A DNA stretch of 64,000 nucleotides from Pelagibius litoralis. GTDB taxonomy: Bacteria; Pseudomonadota; Alphaproteobacteria; Kiloniellales; Kiloniellaceae. Every line of letters starts with the position of its first letter. The stretch's first letter is position 1. Positions 10,227 through 18,685 of the stretch are shown here, in pieces. The stretch is from contig NZ_JAAQPH010000001.1 of the NCBI RefSeq assembly GCF_011683915.1, positions 124,001 to 188,000 on the forward strand, written 5' to 3'. The position numbers were made by a program, and so were the translations under genes. Below the pieces are notes generated by a model that was not told the origin of the DNA, did not search any database, and saw nothing but the letters and a program-made list of their open reading frames with translations.

Positions 10227-10313
10227 TTCTGCTGGTTCCCCCCGAAAGGTTTGATGTTAGGAAAGCTTTGGTTTTGAGAATCGACTGCCTGATGAGCTAG
10301 TTTAAGCTGCCTG

Positions 10314-10397
10314 CCGGTTTACTGCTACACCCGCACCGCGCCCCGGCGCAACATCGCGGATCGGGGCTTGCGGTGTAAACCGGTTGCAACGCCGGTT
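10314..10397 (+). promoter_or_regulatory. Inverted-repeat element with alternative pairings
   Basis: A 9-bp arm CCGGTTTAC (10314-10322) is complementary to GTAAACCGG (10375-10383). Inside it, TACACC...GCCCCG also pairs with CGGGG...GGTGTA, so a long imperfect hairpin can form. The right arm AACCGG (10378-10383) can instead pair with CCGGTT at 10392-10397. The two folds exclude each other. The element ends 43 bases before the class II aldolase start and lies in the divergent region with the formaldehyde dehydrogenase gene. It could be a cis-acting RNA or a cluster of three CCGGTT operator sites. Confidence 0.5.
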
Positions 10398-10440
10398 AGG
10401 ACGATAGAATGCGGTAGGAGCGAATTGAAGGAGTTTTGGC

Positions 10441-11169
10441 ATGGATGACCCTCTGATCCAGGCAAGGATCGATCTGGCGGCGGCTTTTCGCCTGGCCGCG
10501 CGCTTTGATCTGAATGAAGGGATCTGCAACCATTTCAGCTATGCCGCGCCAGAGCGGCCAGGCTGTTTCCTCGTCAATCCCTTCGGCATTCACTGGTCCC
10601 AGATGACCGCCAGCGATCTGCTGCTGGTTGACAACGGCGGGGGCGTGCTGGAGGGCTCGGGCGAGCTGGAAACCACGGCGTTCTGTATCCACTCCCGTAT
10701 CCATCTGCGTCATCCCCGGGCGGCCTGTGTGCTGCACACCCACATGCCTTATGCGACAACCCTGACGGCGCTTGAGGATACACCGCTGGAGCCGATCAGC
10801 CAGAATGCGCTGCGCTACTATAACGACGTGGCCTACGACCCGAGCTACAACGGGATCGCCGGCGATGTCGAAGAAGGCGACCGCATGGCGGAGGCCATGG
10901 GCGAGAAGCGGGTCCTCTTCCTCGCCAACCACGGGATTATCGTGGTCGGCGACAGTGTCGCGAAGGCCTTCGAGGATCTCTACTATCTGGAGCGGGCCTG
11001 CCAGTTGCAGGTCATGGCTCTTTCCACCGGGCGTCCGCTGAAGCGTGTGACCGATAACGTCGCGGCGACGACCTTCACCAAGCCGGACGTATCACTCCAC
11101 TATGCCCAGGCGCATTTCGCCGCTCTCAAGCGGCTGCTCGATGCCGAAGATGCCAGTTACGTGCAGTGA
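10441..11169 (+). CDS. Class II aldolase/adducin family protein
   Basis: Members of this zinc family cleave or epimerise sugar phosphates (fuculose-1-phosphate aldolase, ribulose-phosphate epimerase), and many act on unknown substrates. The 242-residue protein has the zinc ligands in VLHTHMPYAT (around residue 100) and the later conserved ANHGIIVVG (around 162). The N-terminal NHFSYAAPE matches the adducin-like branch. A GGAG ribosome binding site sits 13 bases before the ATG. A VOC-family gene follows 24 bases after the stop, probably in the same transcript. The substrate cannot be assigned; the adducin-head subgroup is more likely than a true fuculose aldolase. Confidence 0.88.
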   Translation: MDDPLIQARIDLAAAFRLAARFDLNEGICNHFSYAAPERPGCFLVNPFGIHWSQMTASDLLLVDNGGGVLEGSGELETTAFCIHSRIHLRHPRAACVLHTHMPYATTLTALEDTPLEPISQNALRYYNDVAYDPSYNGIAGDVEEGDRMAEAMGEKRVLFLANHGIIVVGDSVAKAFEDLYYLERACQLQVMALSTGRPLKRVTDNVAATTFTKPDVSLHYAQAHFAALKRLLDAEDASYVQ

Positions 11170-11192
11170 TCTGATACCTGGGAGAATGCAGA

Positions 11193-11573
11193 ATGCATAA
11201 GAGCCGTCTTACCGCAGTGGTGCTGGACTGCCAAAGCGATGATTTTGAGCGTGATGTGCAGTTCTGGGGTGAAGCGCTTGGTTGGCCGGCGGCGCCGTTA
11301 CGCGACGGTCAGGATCCACGCTACCGCGACCTCAAGACCCCCAGTGAGCATCCCAAGCTGCTGCTGCAGCAGGTCGACCACCCCAGCCGGGCCCATATAG
11401 ATATTGAAACAGACGATATCGAGGCCGAAGTCAGCCGACTGGAGGCACTGGGCGCCAAACGCATCGCGCAGGTCAAGACCTGGTGGGTGATGGAGGCGCC
11501 CAGCGGTCACCGCTTCTGCGTAGTAAGGCCACAGCGGGCGGATTTCCCCGGCGATTCCCGGGAATGGCCGTGA
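11193..11573 (+). CDS. VOC (glyoxalase-like) family protein
   Basis: The 126-residue protein has the single-module vicinal-oxygen-chelate pattern: an N-terminal VVLDC strand, FWGEALGWP, a central HIDIETDDIEAEVSRLEALGA helix-strand unit and the C-terminal MEAPSGHRFCVV strand. Such proteins act as dioxygenases, isomerases or antibiotic-resistance binding proteins; this one most resembles the uncharacterised glyoxalase-like group. GGGAG lies about 10 bases before the ATG. It is 24 bases after the class II aldolase gene and is probably cotranscribed with it. Its substrate is not known. Confidence 0.82.
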   Translation: MHKSRLTAVVLDCQSDDFERDVQFWGEALGWPAAPLRDGQDPRYRDLKTPSEHPKLLLQQVDHPSRAHIDIETDDIEAEVSRLEALGAKRIAQVKTWWVMEAPSGHRFCVVRPQRADFPGDSREWP

Positions 11574-11638
11574 GCCTTGTGCTACTACGGAATTCGTCAA
11601 CGATTTGCCGCTAAACTGATGGCCGCGAAGAGGGATAA

Positions 11639-12475
11639 GTGGATGCAGAGATGAGGGCCTTTTCCATGGTATTCGTTTGGTCTGTGCTGGGTGGCTATGC
11701 CGTTGTCCTGCTGATCATGTTCTTCGCCCAGCGCAATCTGCTCTATCCCGCCGCGACCGACGTTCCCAGGCTTCTCGATCATGGCTTGCCGGGCCTGCAA
11801 TCCATCGAAACCGAACCCGAGCTCGGTCTTGTCCTGACCCACTGGTTTCATCCGCCGGCCGGCCCCGAACAGCCGGTGATCCTTTACTTCCATGGCAATG
11901 CCGGCCACCGCGGCGACCGGGTACCCAAAATGCGCCCGCTGATAGACGCCGGCTTCGGCTTGTTGATCACCGGTTACCGCGGCTATGGCGGCAATCCTGG
12001 TAAGCCGAGCGAGGAGGGGCTCGCTGCCGATGCCCGCTCGGTGCACGACTGGCTTATGGCTCAGGGGTATCGGGCAGAACAGATCGTCATCTTTGGCGAG
12101 TCTCTGGGAACGGCGGTGTCCGTCGCCCTGGCCAGCGAGCGCCCGCCGGCCGCCTTGGTGCTGGAGGCGCCTCCCAGTTCCATCGCCGATGTTGCGGCGG
12201 CCCACTATTGGTATCTTCCGGTACGATTGCTGATCCACGACGCCTGGGATTCCCAGGCGCGTATCGGGGCGATCCAGTCACCCCTGCTGCTGTTGCACGG
12301 GGAACGCGATCACGTGGTTCCGGTTCGTTTCGGGCGGAAGCTCTATGAAGCGGCCACTCAGCCCAAGCAGGCGCTGTTTCATGAGACGGCGATGCACAGC
12401 GATCTTCTGAACTACCGCGAAGTGGTGGAGACGGTGGTCAACTTCATCCGCGACAAGGCGGCGAAACGCCAATAG
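11639..12475 (+). CDS. Membrane-anchored alpha/beta hydrolase (BEM46-like)
   Basis: The 278-residue protein starts with one membrane segment (about residues 9-27), followed by an alpha/beta hydrolase domain. Motifs are the oxyanion region YFHGNAGHRGDR, the GYRGYGGNPGKPSE loop, the nucleophile elbow GESLGTAVS, an acid in LLLHGERDHVVP and the late H in MHSDLLNY. This order matches BEM46/ABHD13-like hydrolases found in many bacteria, whose substrate is unknown. A GTG at 11639 has a GAGGG ribosome binding site; an ATG at 11651 is an alternative. It follows the VOC gene by 65 bases and converges with the molybdenum cofactor gene. Confidence 0.85.
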   Translation: MDAEMRAFSMVFVWSVLGGYAVVLLIMFFAQRNLLYPAATDVPRLLDHGLPGLQSIETEPELGLVLTHWFHPPAGPEQPVILYFHGNAGHRGDRVPKMRPLIDAGFGLLITGYRGYGGNPGKPSEEGLAADARSVHDWLMAQGYRAEQIVIFGESLGTAVSVALASERPPAALVLEAPPSSIADVAAAHYWYLPVRLLIHDAWDSQARIGAIQSPLLLLHGERDHVVPVRFGRKLYEAATQPKQALFHETAMHSDLLNYREVVETVVNFIRDKAAKRQ

Positions 12476-12530
12476 ATCGCCCTCCGGGGTGTTGTCGACT
12501 TACGTCGGTGCCGTCTGAACTGACAAGAGT

Positions 12531-14153
12531 CTAAGCCTCAAGCGCGGCCAGGGCCTCCGGTGTATCGACGTCCACCAGCACCGCGTCGTCATCCATGGGC
12601 ACTTCGCAGACCGCCTCGGCATGCTCGCCGATCAGGGCGCGCGCGCCGATGTCGCCGGCCACCTCCTGCATCTCGGCAAAGAAACGCCGGGCGAAGAGTA
12701 CCGGGTTGCCGCGTTTTCCCTGCCAGGTCGGCACGCAGATCGCGCGGCCTTCCAAGGGATCGAAAGCCGCGATCAGCCGGTCGATGGTCGCAGGCGAAAC
12801 CCGCGGCATGTCGCCGAGGCAGACCAGCAGGCCGTCAATCTCTTCCGGCAGGGCGCCCAGGCCCCGTTTAAGGGAAGAGGAAAGCCCGCTGGCGAAATCC
12901 GGGTTGTGGGTGAGGATGAAGCGTCCGTCGGGCAGGGCCGCTTCCACCGCGGCATAGTCATGACCGGTGACCACTGCCAGAGGCTTGGCCTGAGAGGCCA
13001 GCAGGCTGTCCGCCACATGGGTCACCATGGGTTTGCCGTCGACCTGCAACAGCAGCTTGTTCGCTTTTCCCATGCGCCGCGACTGTCCGGCCGCCAGGAT
13101 CACGGCGGCGATGCGCGGCGCGCGGGACAGGCTTCTGGCCTCTTCGACCGCTTCGGCGCGGGGCAGGGGGCGGCTGGCGATCTCCTTCAACAGGCCGCCG
13201 GCCCCCATTTTCATAACTTCCCGGGGGGTGACTGGCAATCCCGCGACGAGACGCTGCAGGACCCAGTCGAAGCCGTTCAGCTTGGGCGAGCGGGCGCAGC
13301 CGGGCAGGCCGACGACCGGATGGCCGCCGAGATCGCCAAGCAGGATCAGGTTTCCGGGATCCACCGGCATGCCGAAGTGATCGACCCTGCCGCCGGCGGC
13401 AACAAGCCCGCCGGGCAGGATATCCCGCCGGTCGATGACGGCCGAAGCGCCGGACATCAGAACGATGTCGCAGCCCTTTGATGCAAGCGTGCCAAGTGCC
13501 TGGGCGACTGAACCCTCATCGTGACGGCAGCGCAGCTCTTCGGCAGGGGCGCAGTCGAGCAGGGCGAGGCGCTGGTTCGCAACGTCTCTTGTCTTGTCGA
13601 GCAGGCTTTCCTTCGTTCCCGGCAAGAGAGTTTGCAGCAGGCCCACCTTGCGCGGTGCCAGGGCGGCGACGGACAGCAGTGGCTTGCCTTGGCCGGCGAC
13701 GGCCAGGCAGGCGTCCAGAACATGCCGGGTGATGGCGAAGGGAATGATCTTGATGGTCGCCGCCATCTGGCGCGGCTCCACCAGGTCATAGGGGCCAAGG
13801 GTTGCCAGGGTGACCGCTTCGTCGACCAGGTTCAGGGCGTCGATGCGCTCCCGCTCGGCCACCAGGATGCCGCGAAATCCGACCATCAGATTGCAGCGCC
13901 CTGTGAAACTGGCGCTGGCGGTCAGGCCGTCCCCTATGATGGCCACGGCCAGGGCGGTAGCGGCTTCGTCTTCATGGACTTCGTCGGCTTCGAGGCGGGC
14001 GACGATCAGGCGGTCGATACCGGCTTCCGTCAGCGTTGCGATGTCTTCCCCGGAAAGGCGACGGCCTTTCTTGAAGGCGATACCTGGCGCGCGCAGCGAG
14101 TGCGCGAGGATGCTGTCCGCTGCGTCACTAACCGGAACCTCGCCGAAGATCAT
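12531..14153 (-). CDS. Molybdopterin-binding / NTP-transferase fusion (MoCo cytidylyltransferase-like)
   Basis: This 540-residue protein joins two domains. The first about 330 residues form an MPT-binding MoeA/CinA-like domain (LMSGASAVIDRRDILPGG, HFGMPVDPGNLILLG, VGLPGCARSPKLNGFDW). The rest, from about 348, is a MobA/MocA-like nucleotidyltransferase with LAAGQSRRMGKANK around 352-365 and the metal site LGDMPRV. It likely converts molybdenum cofactor to the cytosine dinucleotide form required by CoxL-type hydroxylases. Its start overlaps the XdhC gene by four bases (ATGA), tying it to the coxE-xdhC maturation operon. Cytidyl rather than guanylyl specificity is inferred from the operon, not from residues. 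Confidence 0.9.
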   Translation of the reverse strand: MIFGEVPVSDAADSILAHSLRAPGIAFKKGRRLSGEDIATLTEAGIDRLIVARLEADEVHEDEAATALAVAIIGDGLTASASFTGRCNLMVGFRGILVAERERIDALNLVDEAVTLATLGPYDLVEPRQMAATIKIIPFAITRHVLDACLAVAGQGKPLLSVAALAPRKVGLLQTLLPGTKESLLDKTRDVANQRLALLDCAPAEELRCRHDEGSVAQALGTLASKGCDIVLMSGASAVIDRRDILPGGLVAAGGRVDHFGMPVDPGNLILLGDLGGHPVVGLPGCARSPKLNGFDWVLQRLVAGLPVTPREVMKMGAGGLLKEIASRPLPRAEAVEEARSLSRAPRIAAVILAAGQSRRMGKANKLLLQVDGKPMVTHVADSLLASQAKPLAVVTGHDYAAVEAALPDGRFILTHNPDFASGLSSSLKRGLGALPEEIDGLLVCLGDMPRVSPATIDRLIAAFDPLEGRAICVPTWQGKRGNPVLFARRFFAEMQEVAGDIGARALIGEHAEAVCEVPMDDDAVLVDVDTPEALAALEA

Positions 14154-14902
14154 TGTGCCGCTGCCGCGTCGGAGCCAAGTGGCGTTTCTTTGACCAGTGG
14201 CGTCGCCCCGTGCAGCACCTGGGTCATCTGTGCCAGGATGGCGATGGCGATTTCAGCCGGGCTTCGCGCGCCGATGGCGAGGCCGATAGGGCCGTGAATG
14301 CGTGCCAGCGCGGAGTCGTCCAGGCCGTCGTCGCGCAAGCGGTTCAATCGCCCGGCATGGGTTTTCCGGCTGCCAAGCGCCCCGATGTAAAAGACCGGGG
14401 AGCGGAGGGCGACGCCCAGCGCGGGATCGTCCAGTTTTGGGTCGTGGGTCAGCACGACGACGGCGGTCCGGTGATCGGGAGCAAGGCCTCGGAGCGCTTC
14501 GTCGGGCCAGCCGTCCACCAGCTCGACGGCCGGAAAGCGCTCACTGTTGGCCCAGGCCTTGCGCGGGTCGACCACAAGCACCTCGTAGCCGGCCAGTTGC
14601 GCCATGGGCACCAGGGCCTGACTGATATGAACAGCCCCTACGACGACGAGTCGCAGCGGTGGATTGTAGACATGGACGAAGAGATTCGCATCTTCGCCCA
14701 GCGGGCCACTGCGATCCGCCAGCACCGCGGCTTCGACCGCGGTGCGTTGCATCGCCGTGAGCGGGAGATCGCCCTGCGGCTCGCCCCCGGCGACCTGGGT
14801 GGCGATCAGGGTCTGCCGCCCGTCGTTGAGGTCGGTCACCAGGGCGGTCGGATGCTTGGCCGCCCGCGCGGCCTGCAGGGCTTCGAGCAGAGGGCGCTTC
14901 AT
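14150..14902 (-). CDS. XdhC/CoxI Rossmann-domain protein
   Basis: XdhC-type proteins bind molybdenum cofactor, help sulfurate it and insert it into xanthine dehydrogenase or CoxL-type enzymes. The 250-residue protein contains the XdhC C-terminal Rossmann-like domain: LVVVGAVHISQALVPMAQLAGYEVLVVD split over two strands, VVLTHDPKLDDPAL, YIGALGSRKTHAGRLNRL and the IHGPIGLAIGARSPAEIAIAI motif. The matching N-terminal XdhC domain is encoded separately just upstream and overlaps it by four bases. The downstream MPT-binding gene overlaps it by four bases. The order implies tight coupling in a molybdenum hydroxylase maturation operon. Confidence 0.9.
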   Translation of the reverse strand: MKRPLLEALQAARAAKHPTALVTDLNDGRQTLIATQVAGGEPQGDLPLTAMQRTAVEAAVLADRSGPLGEDANLFVHVYNPPLRLVVVGAVHISQALVPMAQLAGYEVLVVDPRKAWANSERFPAVELVDGWPDEALRGLAPDHRTAVVVLTHDPKLDDPALGVALRSPVFYIGALGSRKTHAGRLNRLRDDGLDDSALARIHGPIGLAIGARSPAEIAIAILAQMTQVLHGATPLVKETPLGSDAAAAQ

Positions 14903-15240
14903 TCGACGACCTCGACGAAAACCTGGATCGTGCCGCCACAGGCAAGACCCACTTCCCAGGCCTGCTCATCGGAGACACCGAACTCCAGCAACTTGGCCGC
15001 TGCGCCGCCCATGATTGCCTGTGCCTCGTGAACCACCGCGCCTTCGATACAGCCGCCGGAAACCGAACCCTGCAGCCGAAGCTGATCGTCGACGATCAAC
15101 TGGCTGCCGACCGGGCGCGGGGAGGAGCCCCAGGTGGAGACCACAGTGGCCAGGGCGACTTTGTGCCCCTGACCGCGCCAGCTCAGGGCTTCGGCCAGCA
15201 GGTCTTCGGCGCCGGCTGTTACCGTTTCTTGCTTTGCCAT
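14899..15240 (-). CDS. XdhC/CoxI N-terminal-domain protein
   Basis: The 113-residue protein is a stand-alone XdhC_CoxI N-terminal domain, with ALATVVSTWGSSPRPVGSQ, a conserved SGGCIEG and GLACGGTIQVFVE. In standard XdhC these residues are fused to the Rossmann domain found here in the next gene. Both halves have their own start and are linked by a four-base overlap, so this looks like a genuine two-gene organisation known for CoxF/CoxI-type proteins and not a frameshift. It also overlaps the end of coxE by 22 bases. Its role is probably in delivery of the sulfurated molybdenum cofactor. Confidence 0.9.
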   Translation of the reverse strand: MAKQETVTAGAEDLLAEALSWRGQGHKVALATVVSTWGSSPRPVGSQLIVDDQLRLQGSVSGGCIEGAVVHEAQAIMGGAAAKLLEFGVSDEQAWEVGLACGGTIQVFVEVVE

Positions 15241-16514
15241 GACGTCAATCCTTCCTCCCGCCGCATCGCGGGGCGACTGAGAACCGTCGAGAGCTCGCTC
15301 AGGCTTTCAAGGTTGTGAATCGTGCGAAAATCGTCCACATGGCCGATCATCGCCTTCGCTCCCATTGATTTTGGCTCATAGGCGTCGTAGCGCAAGAGGG
15401 GATTGAGCCAGATCAGCCGGCGGCAGGATTTGTGCAGGCGCTCGATCTCGCCGGCCAGGCCCTCGGCGTTGTCGCGGTCCAGGCCGTCGGAGATCAACAG
15501 CAGCACCGCACCCTGGCCCAGGACTCGTCTTGCCCAGACCCTGTTGAAGTCGTGCAGGCAGGCGCCGATCCGGGTGCCGCCGGACCAGTCGACCACGGTG
15601 TCCGAGACCTTTTCCACCGCAACGTCGACATCCTTGTGACGCAGATGGCGGGTGATGTTGGTCAGCCGTGTGCCGAAGACGAAACTATGGACCCGGTCGC
15701 GGTCGTTGGTAACAGCATGCATGAAATGCAGCAGCATGCGTGAATAGCGGCTCATGGAGCCGGAGATATCGCAGAGCACGACCAGAGGCGGATGGCGCCG
15801 GCGTTGGCGCTTCCAGCGCAGGGGAATGGTATCGCCGCCGCTGCGCAGGCCGGCGCGCATGGTGGCCCGCAGGTCCGCCCGCTGTCCCTGCTGCGCCGGG
15901 CGAAAGCGCCGTGTCGGTACTTCCATGATCGGCAGGCGCATGGCCTGGATGGCGCGCTTGGCTTCAGCCAGCTCGGCGCCGGACATCTTCTCGAAATCGA
16001 TCTCCTGCAGGATTTCCTTGCTGGAGAAAGTCATGACCGCGTCGATCTCGGTCTGCTCCTGCTCTTCGCGCAGGGCGTCGTCCTCGGAACCCTTGGGTCT
16101 CAGAACGTCGGTCAGGCGGCGGCTCAGTTCCTCGGCGTTGTCCGGGTGATGCCCGGCCAGGGGTGTGATGTCGGGCAGCAGTAGGCTCATTACCCGCTCC
16201 AGGATCTTTGGATTGCGCCAGAACATGTGGAAAGCCTGATCGAACAGCTCCTGCTGGTCGCGACGGTTCACGAAGATGGCGTGAAGGGTCCAGTAGAAGT
16301 CCTCGCGCCGGGAAAGCCCGACCGTGGCGGTCGCCTGCAATGCATCCAGCACCTTGCCCGGCCCGACCGGCAAACCCGCCGCCCGCAAGGTGCGCGCGAA
16401 GTAGAGAATGTTCTCCGCCAGCCGGCCGTCCGGCGGGGTTTCGCTCTGTGTCGAAGGGGCCATAGCGGCCAGCATATACCATGCCGTGGCCCCAGGCCCA
16501 GTGCTCTGGGTCAT
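15219..16514 (-). CDS. coxE: CoxE-like von Willebrand factor A domain protein
   Basis: CoxE works with the AAA ATPase CoxD in maturing the copper/molybdenum or molybdenum active site of CoxL-type enzymes. The 431-residue protein has an N-terminal helical region (LAENILYFARTLRAAGLPVG) typical of the MoxR-associated VWA family. A C-terminal VWA domain carries the MIDAS motif DISGSMSRYS, and WSGGTRIG and LISDGLDRDN supply other metal-site residues. The frame extends to a TTG at 16544; the ATG at 16514 is preferred, with 16463 also possible. It is the first gene of the overlapping maturation operon. Its partner coxD is about 15 kb away. Confidence 0.88.
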   Translation of the reverse strand: MTQSTGPGATAWYMLAAMAPSTQSETPPDGRLAENILYFARTLRAAGLPVGPGKVLDALQATATVGLSRREDFYWTLHAIFVNRRDQQELFDQAFHMFWRNPKILERVMSLLLPDITPLAGHHPDNAEELSRRLTDVLRPKGSEDDALREEQEQTEIDAVMTFSSKEILQEIDFEKMSGAELAEAKRAIQAMRLPIMEVPTRRFRPAQQGQRADLRATMRAGLRSGGDTIPLRWKRQRRRHPPLVVLCDISGSMSRYSRMLLHFMHAVTNDRDRVHSFVFGTRLTNITRHLRHKDVDVAVEKVSDTVVDWSGGTRIGACLHDFNRVWARRVLGQGAVLLLISDGLDRDNAEGLAGEIERLHKSCRRLIWLNPLLRYDAYEPKSMGAKAMIGHVDDFRTIHNLESLSELSTVLSRPAMRREEGLTSWQSKKR

Positions 16515-16667
16515 TAGATTCTCTAATTCCTCGGATGAGAACAAGTCGTTTGCGCGGAGTGGCTTAAAGGCTCACATCTAAGGGCAAGCGGAGATGAAAA
16601 GGGCGCCAGCGCGCAGGCCTAAAGAGGCCGCCAAGGCCTGGCCCCGTCCTTGAATGAGGAGAGAGTT

Positions 16668-16940
16668 ATGTCGACTATTCAATCCCCGATCCACCCCCAG
16701 CCGTTTGGCGGCGGTGCAGGTTTTGACGACGGCGCGGGCTTGGGAAGAAGCCTTTTCCTGACGCTGCGCTGGATTGTCGCGGTAACCGCCCTGATGGCGC
16801 TTGGCGTGTTTGCAGTCCAGGGTCTGACCTCGGTGGAACAGCCTTCGGCTGGTGCTGTTGATCAGATTGTGACCGAGCAGGTGCCCGCCGGGCAGACGAC
16901 TTTCGACGGCCGCGGCAAGTGGAGCGGCTACGCACGCTGA
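16668..16940 (+). CDS. Small single-pass membrane protein of unknown function
   Basis: The 90-residue protein has a glycine-rich N-terminal part (FGGGAGFDDGAGLG), one strong membrane segment (about residues 29-50, including IVAVTALMALGVF) and a short C-terminal part ending in GYAR. No family is recognised. A GAGGAGAG ribosome binding site precedes the ATG at 16668; an upstream in-frame ATG at 16650 lacks one. It stands alone between the divergent coxE operon and a strong terminator that separates it from the convergent symporter gene. Confidence 0.65.
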   Translation: MSTIQSPIHPQPFGGGAGFDDGAGLGRSLFLTLRWIVAVTALMALGVFAVQGLTSVEQPSAGAVDQIVTEQVPAGQTTFDGRGKWSGYAR

Positions 16941-16978
16941 TCGGAAAGCCATCAGGAAAAATTCCAAGAGGCGAAGAA

Positions 16979-17008
16979 AAAACCGGCGACCCCTGGGTCG
17001 CCGGTTTT
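16979..17008. terminator. Bidirectional rho-independent terminator
   Basis: A 14-bp perfect stem (16979-16992 with 16995-17008) has a GC core and A/T-rich ends. Six T residues follow on the minus strand and four on the plus strand. It sits between convergent genes, so it can end both the small membrane protein transcript and the symporter transcript. Confidence 0.92.
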
Positions 17009-17032
17009 CGCTGACTGTCCTTTGACGACAGG

Positions 17033-18580
17033 TTATGCGCCGCTCTCGCTGGCGGCATATTTCTTGATCTCTCCGCTCTTCAGGCGGGACCAGTAGGACG
17101 TGAGCTCCTGCTTCACCACCGGGAAGAGAATGTAGAGCCCGATGATGTTGGCGATCGACATGGCGAAAATCGCCGAGTCCGAAAAATCGATCACCGGCCC
17201 CAGGTTCATCGAGGCGCCGATCACCACGAAGATGCAGAAGATCAGCTTGAACAGCAGGTCCATCGAACGGCTTTCGCCGAACAGGTAGGTCCAGCACTTC
17301 GCCCCGTAGTAGGACCACGACAGCATCGTGGAGAAGGCGAAGAGGATCACCGCGACCGCCAGGATATAGGGGAACCATGAGAAGGCGCTCTCGAAGGCGA
17401 GGGAGGTGAGTTCGACGCCGCTCATGCCGCCGCCGGCCGTGTAGGTGCCGGTGATCACGATGACCAGCGCTGTCATGGTGCAGATCACCACCGTATCGAT
17501 GAAGGGTTCGTGCAGCGCGACCAGCCCCTCGGTGATCGGTTCCTTGGTGCGCACCGCCGAGTGGGCGATGGAGGCTGAACCGATGCCCGCTTCATTGGAG
17601 AAGGCCGCCCGGCGGAAGCCCTGTATCAAGGCGCCGATGGCACCGCCCGCCACGCCCTCCGGGTTGAAAGCGCCGCCGATGATGGCGCCGATGGCTGAAG
17701 GTACCTGGTCGATGTTCATGACGATGATGATGAGCGCGGCGCTGCAGTAGATGACCGCCATGAAGGGCACGACTTTTTCCGTCACCTTGGCGATCGACTG
17801 GATGCCGCCGATGATCACCACGCCGACCAGCGCGGCGACGATCAGGCCGAACAGCCAGCCCTTGTCGGCCATGAAGCTGTCCGCGCCGCCGGTGACGTTG
17901 ACGAACTGCTGGAATGACTGATTGGCCTGGAACATGTTGCCGCCACCCAGCGAACCGGCGATGCAGCAGATGGCAAAGAACACGGCGAGCACCTTGCCGA
18001 GACCGCCCATGCCTTTCTCGGCCAGCCCTTTGCTCAGGTAATACATCGGACCGCCGGAGACCGAACCGTCCGCGTACTCGTTGCGGTATTTTACACCCAG
18101 GGTACACTCGGCGAATTTCAGGGACATGCCCAGGAAACCCGCCAGGATCATCCAGAAGGTGGCGCCCGGGCCACCGATGGAAACGGCGATAGCGACACCG
18201 GCAATGTTACCCAGGCCGACGGTGCCGGAGAGCGCGGTGGCGAGCGCCTGGAAGTGCGAGACCTCACCGGCATCTTTGGGGTCTGAGTAGTCGCCCTTCA
18301 CCAGTTCGACCGCATGGCCGAAGGCGCGCACCGAGATGAAATTGAAATAGATCGTTGCGAAGAGCGCGGCGACGACCAGCCAGACGACGATGACCGGAAT
18401 GGCGATTTCGTCGTTGACCGGCACCGAATAGAAGATCACACCTGCGATCACGTCGGTGACCGGAGAAATCGCCTGGTTGATCTGCTCATCCAGGCTTATC
18501 GCCATCTCTGTGGAGTCTTGGGCCCAGCTCGCCGGTGCCCAGAGCAATGCGGTCAGGAAGGCCGCTAGCAGTTTTTTCAT
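17033..18580 (-). CDS. Sodium:alanine/glycine symporter family protein (AGCS)
   Basis: AGCS carriers import alanine or glycine together with sodium or protons. The 515-residue protein opens with a signal-like segment ending in ASWAQ, then shows the family signature region [22 protein letters not shown] with the following [12 protein letters not shown]. Later family segments are [22 protein letters not shown] and [17 protein letters not shown]. About ten further membrane helices are visible. Substrate choice between alanine and glycine is not readable. The gene is 105 bases downstream of a universal stress protein gene on the same strand and ends at a strong terminator. Confidence 0.95.
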   Translation of the reverse strand: MKKLLAAFLTALLWAPASWAQDSTEMAISLDEQINQAISPVTDVIAGVIFYSVPVNDEIAIPVIVVWLVVAALFATIYFNFISVRAFGHAVELVKGDYSDPKDAGEVSHFQALATALSGTVGLGNIAGVAIAVSIGGPGATFWMILAGFLGMSLKFAECTLGVKYRNEYADGSVSGGPMYYLSKGLAEKGMGGLGKVLAVFFAICCIAGSLGGGNMFQANQSFQQFVNVTGGADSFMADKGWLFGLIVAALVGVVIIGGIQSIAKVTEKVVPFMAVIYCSAALIIIVMNIDQVPSAIGAIIGGAFNPEGVAGGAIGALIQGFRRAAFSNEAGIGSASIAHSAVRTKEPITEGLVALHEPFIDTVVICTMTALVIVITGTYTAGGGMSGVELTSLAFESAFSWFPYILAVAVILFAFSTMLSWSYYGAKCWTYLFGESRSMDLLFKLIFCIFVVIGASMNLGPVIDFSDSAIFAMSIANIIGLYILFPVVKQELTSYWSRLKSGEIKKYAASESGA

Positions 18581-18602
18581 GGAAGCCTCACTTTGTTTTT
18601 CT

Positions 18603-18647
18603 GCCGCGATCCCCCCGCGGCGCGTTGTTCCCTTTGTTGTGGGAACA
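18603..18647. other. Two stem-loops between usp and the AGCS gene
   Basis: One repeat pairs GCCGCG (18603-18608) with CGCGGC (18616-18621). The second pairs TGTTCCC (18626-18632) with GGGAACA (18641-18647) and is followed on the plus strand by six T residues. No plus-strand gene leads into it. On the minus strand, the direction of both neighbours, neither has a T-run. They may stabilise or separate the usp and symporter messages. Confidence 0.35.
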
Positions 18648-18685
18648 GGCTTTTTTGCTTGAGGGCTTGGCCCTCGCGGTCCCGG

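Noticed and set aside
14899-14902. A frameshift splitting one XdhC gene
   Set aside because: Both halves have proper starts and the overlap is a standard ATGA; separate XdhC/CoxI-type genes are known.
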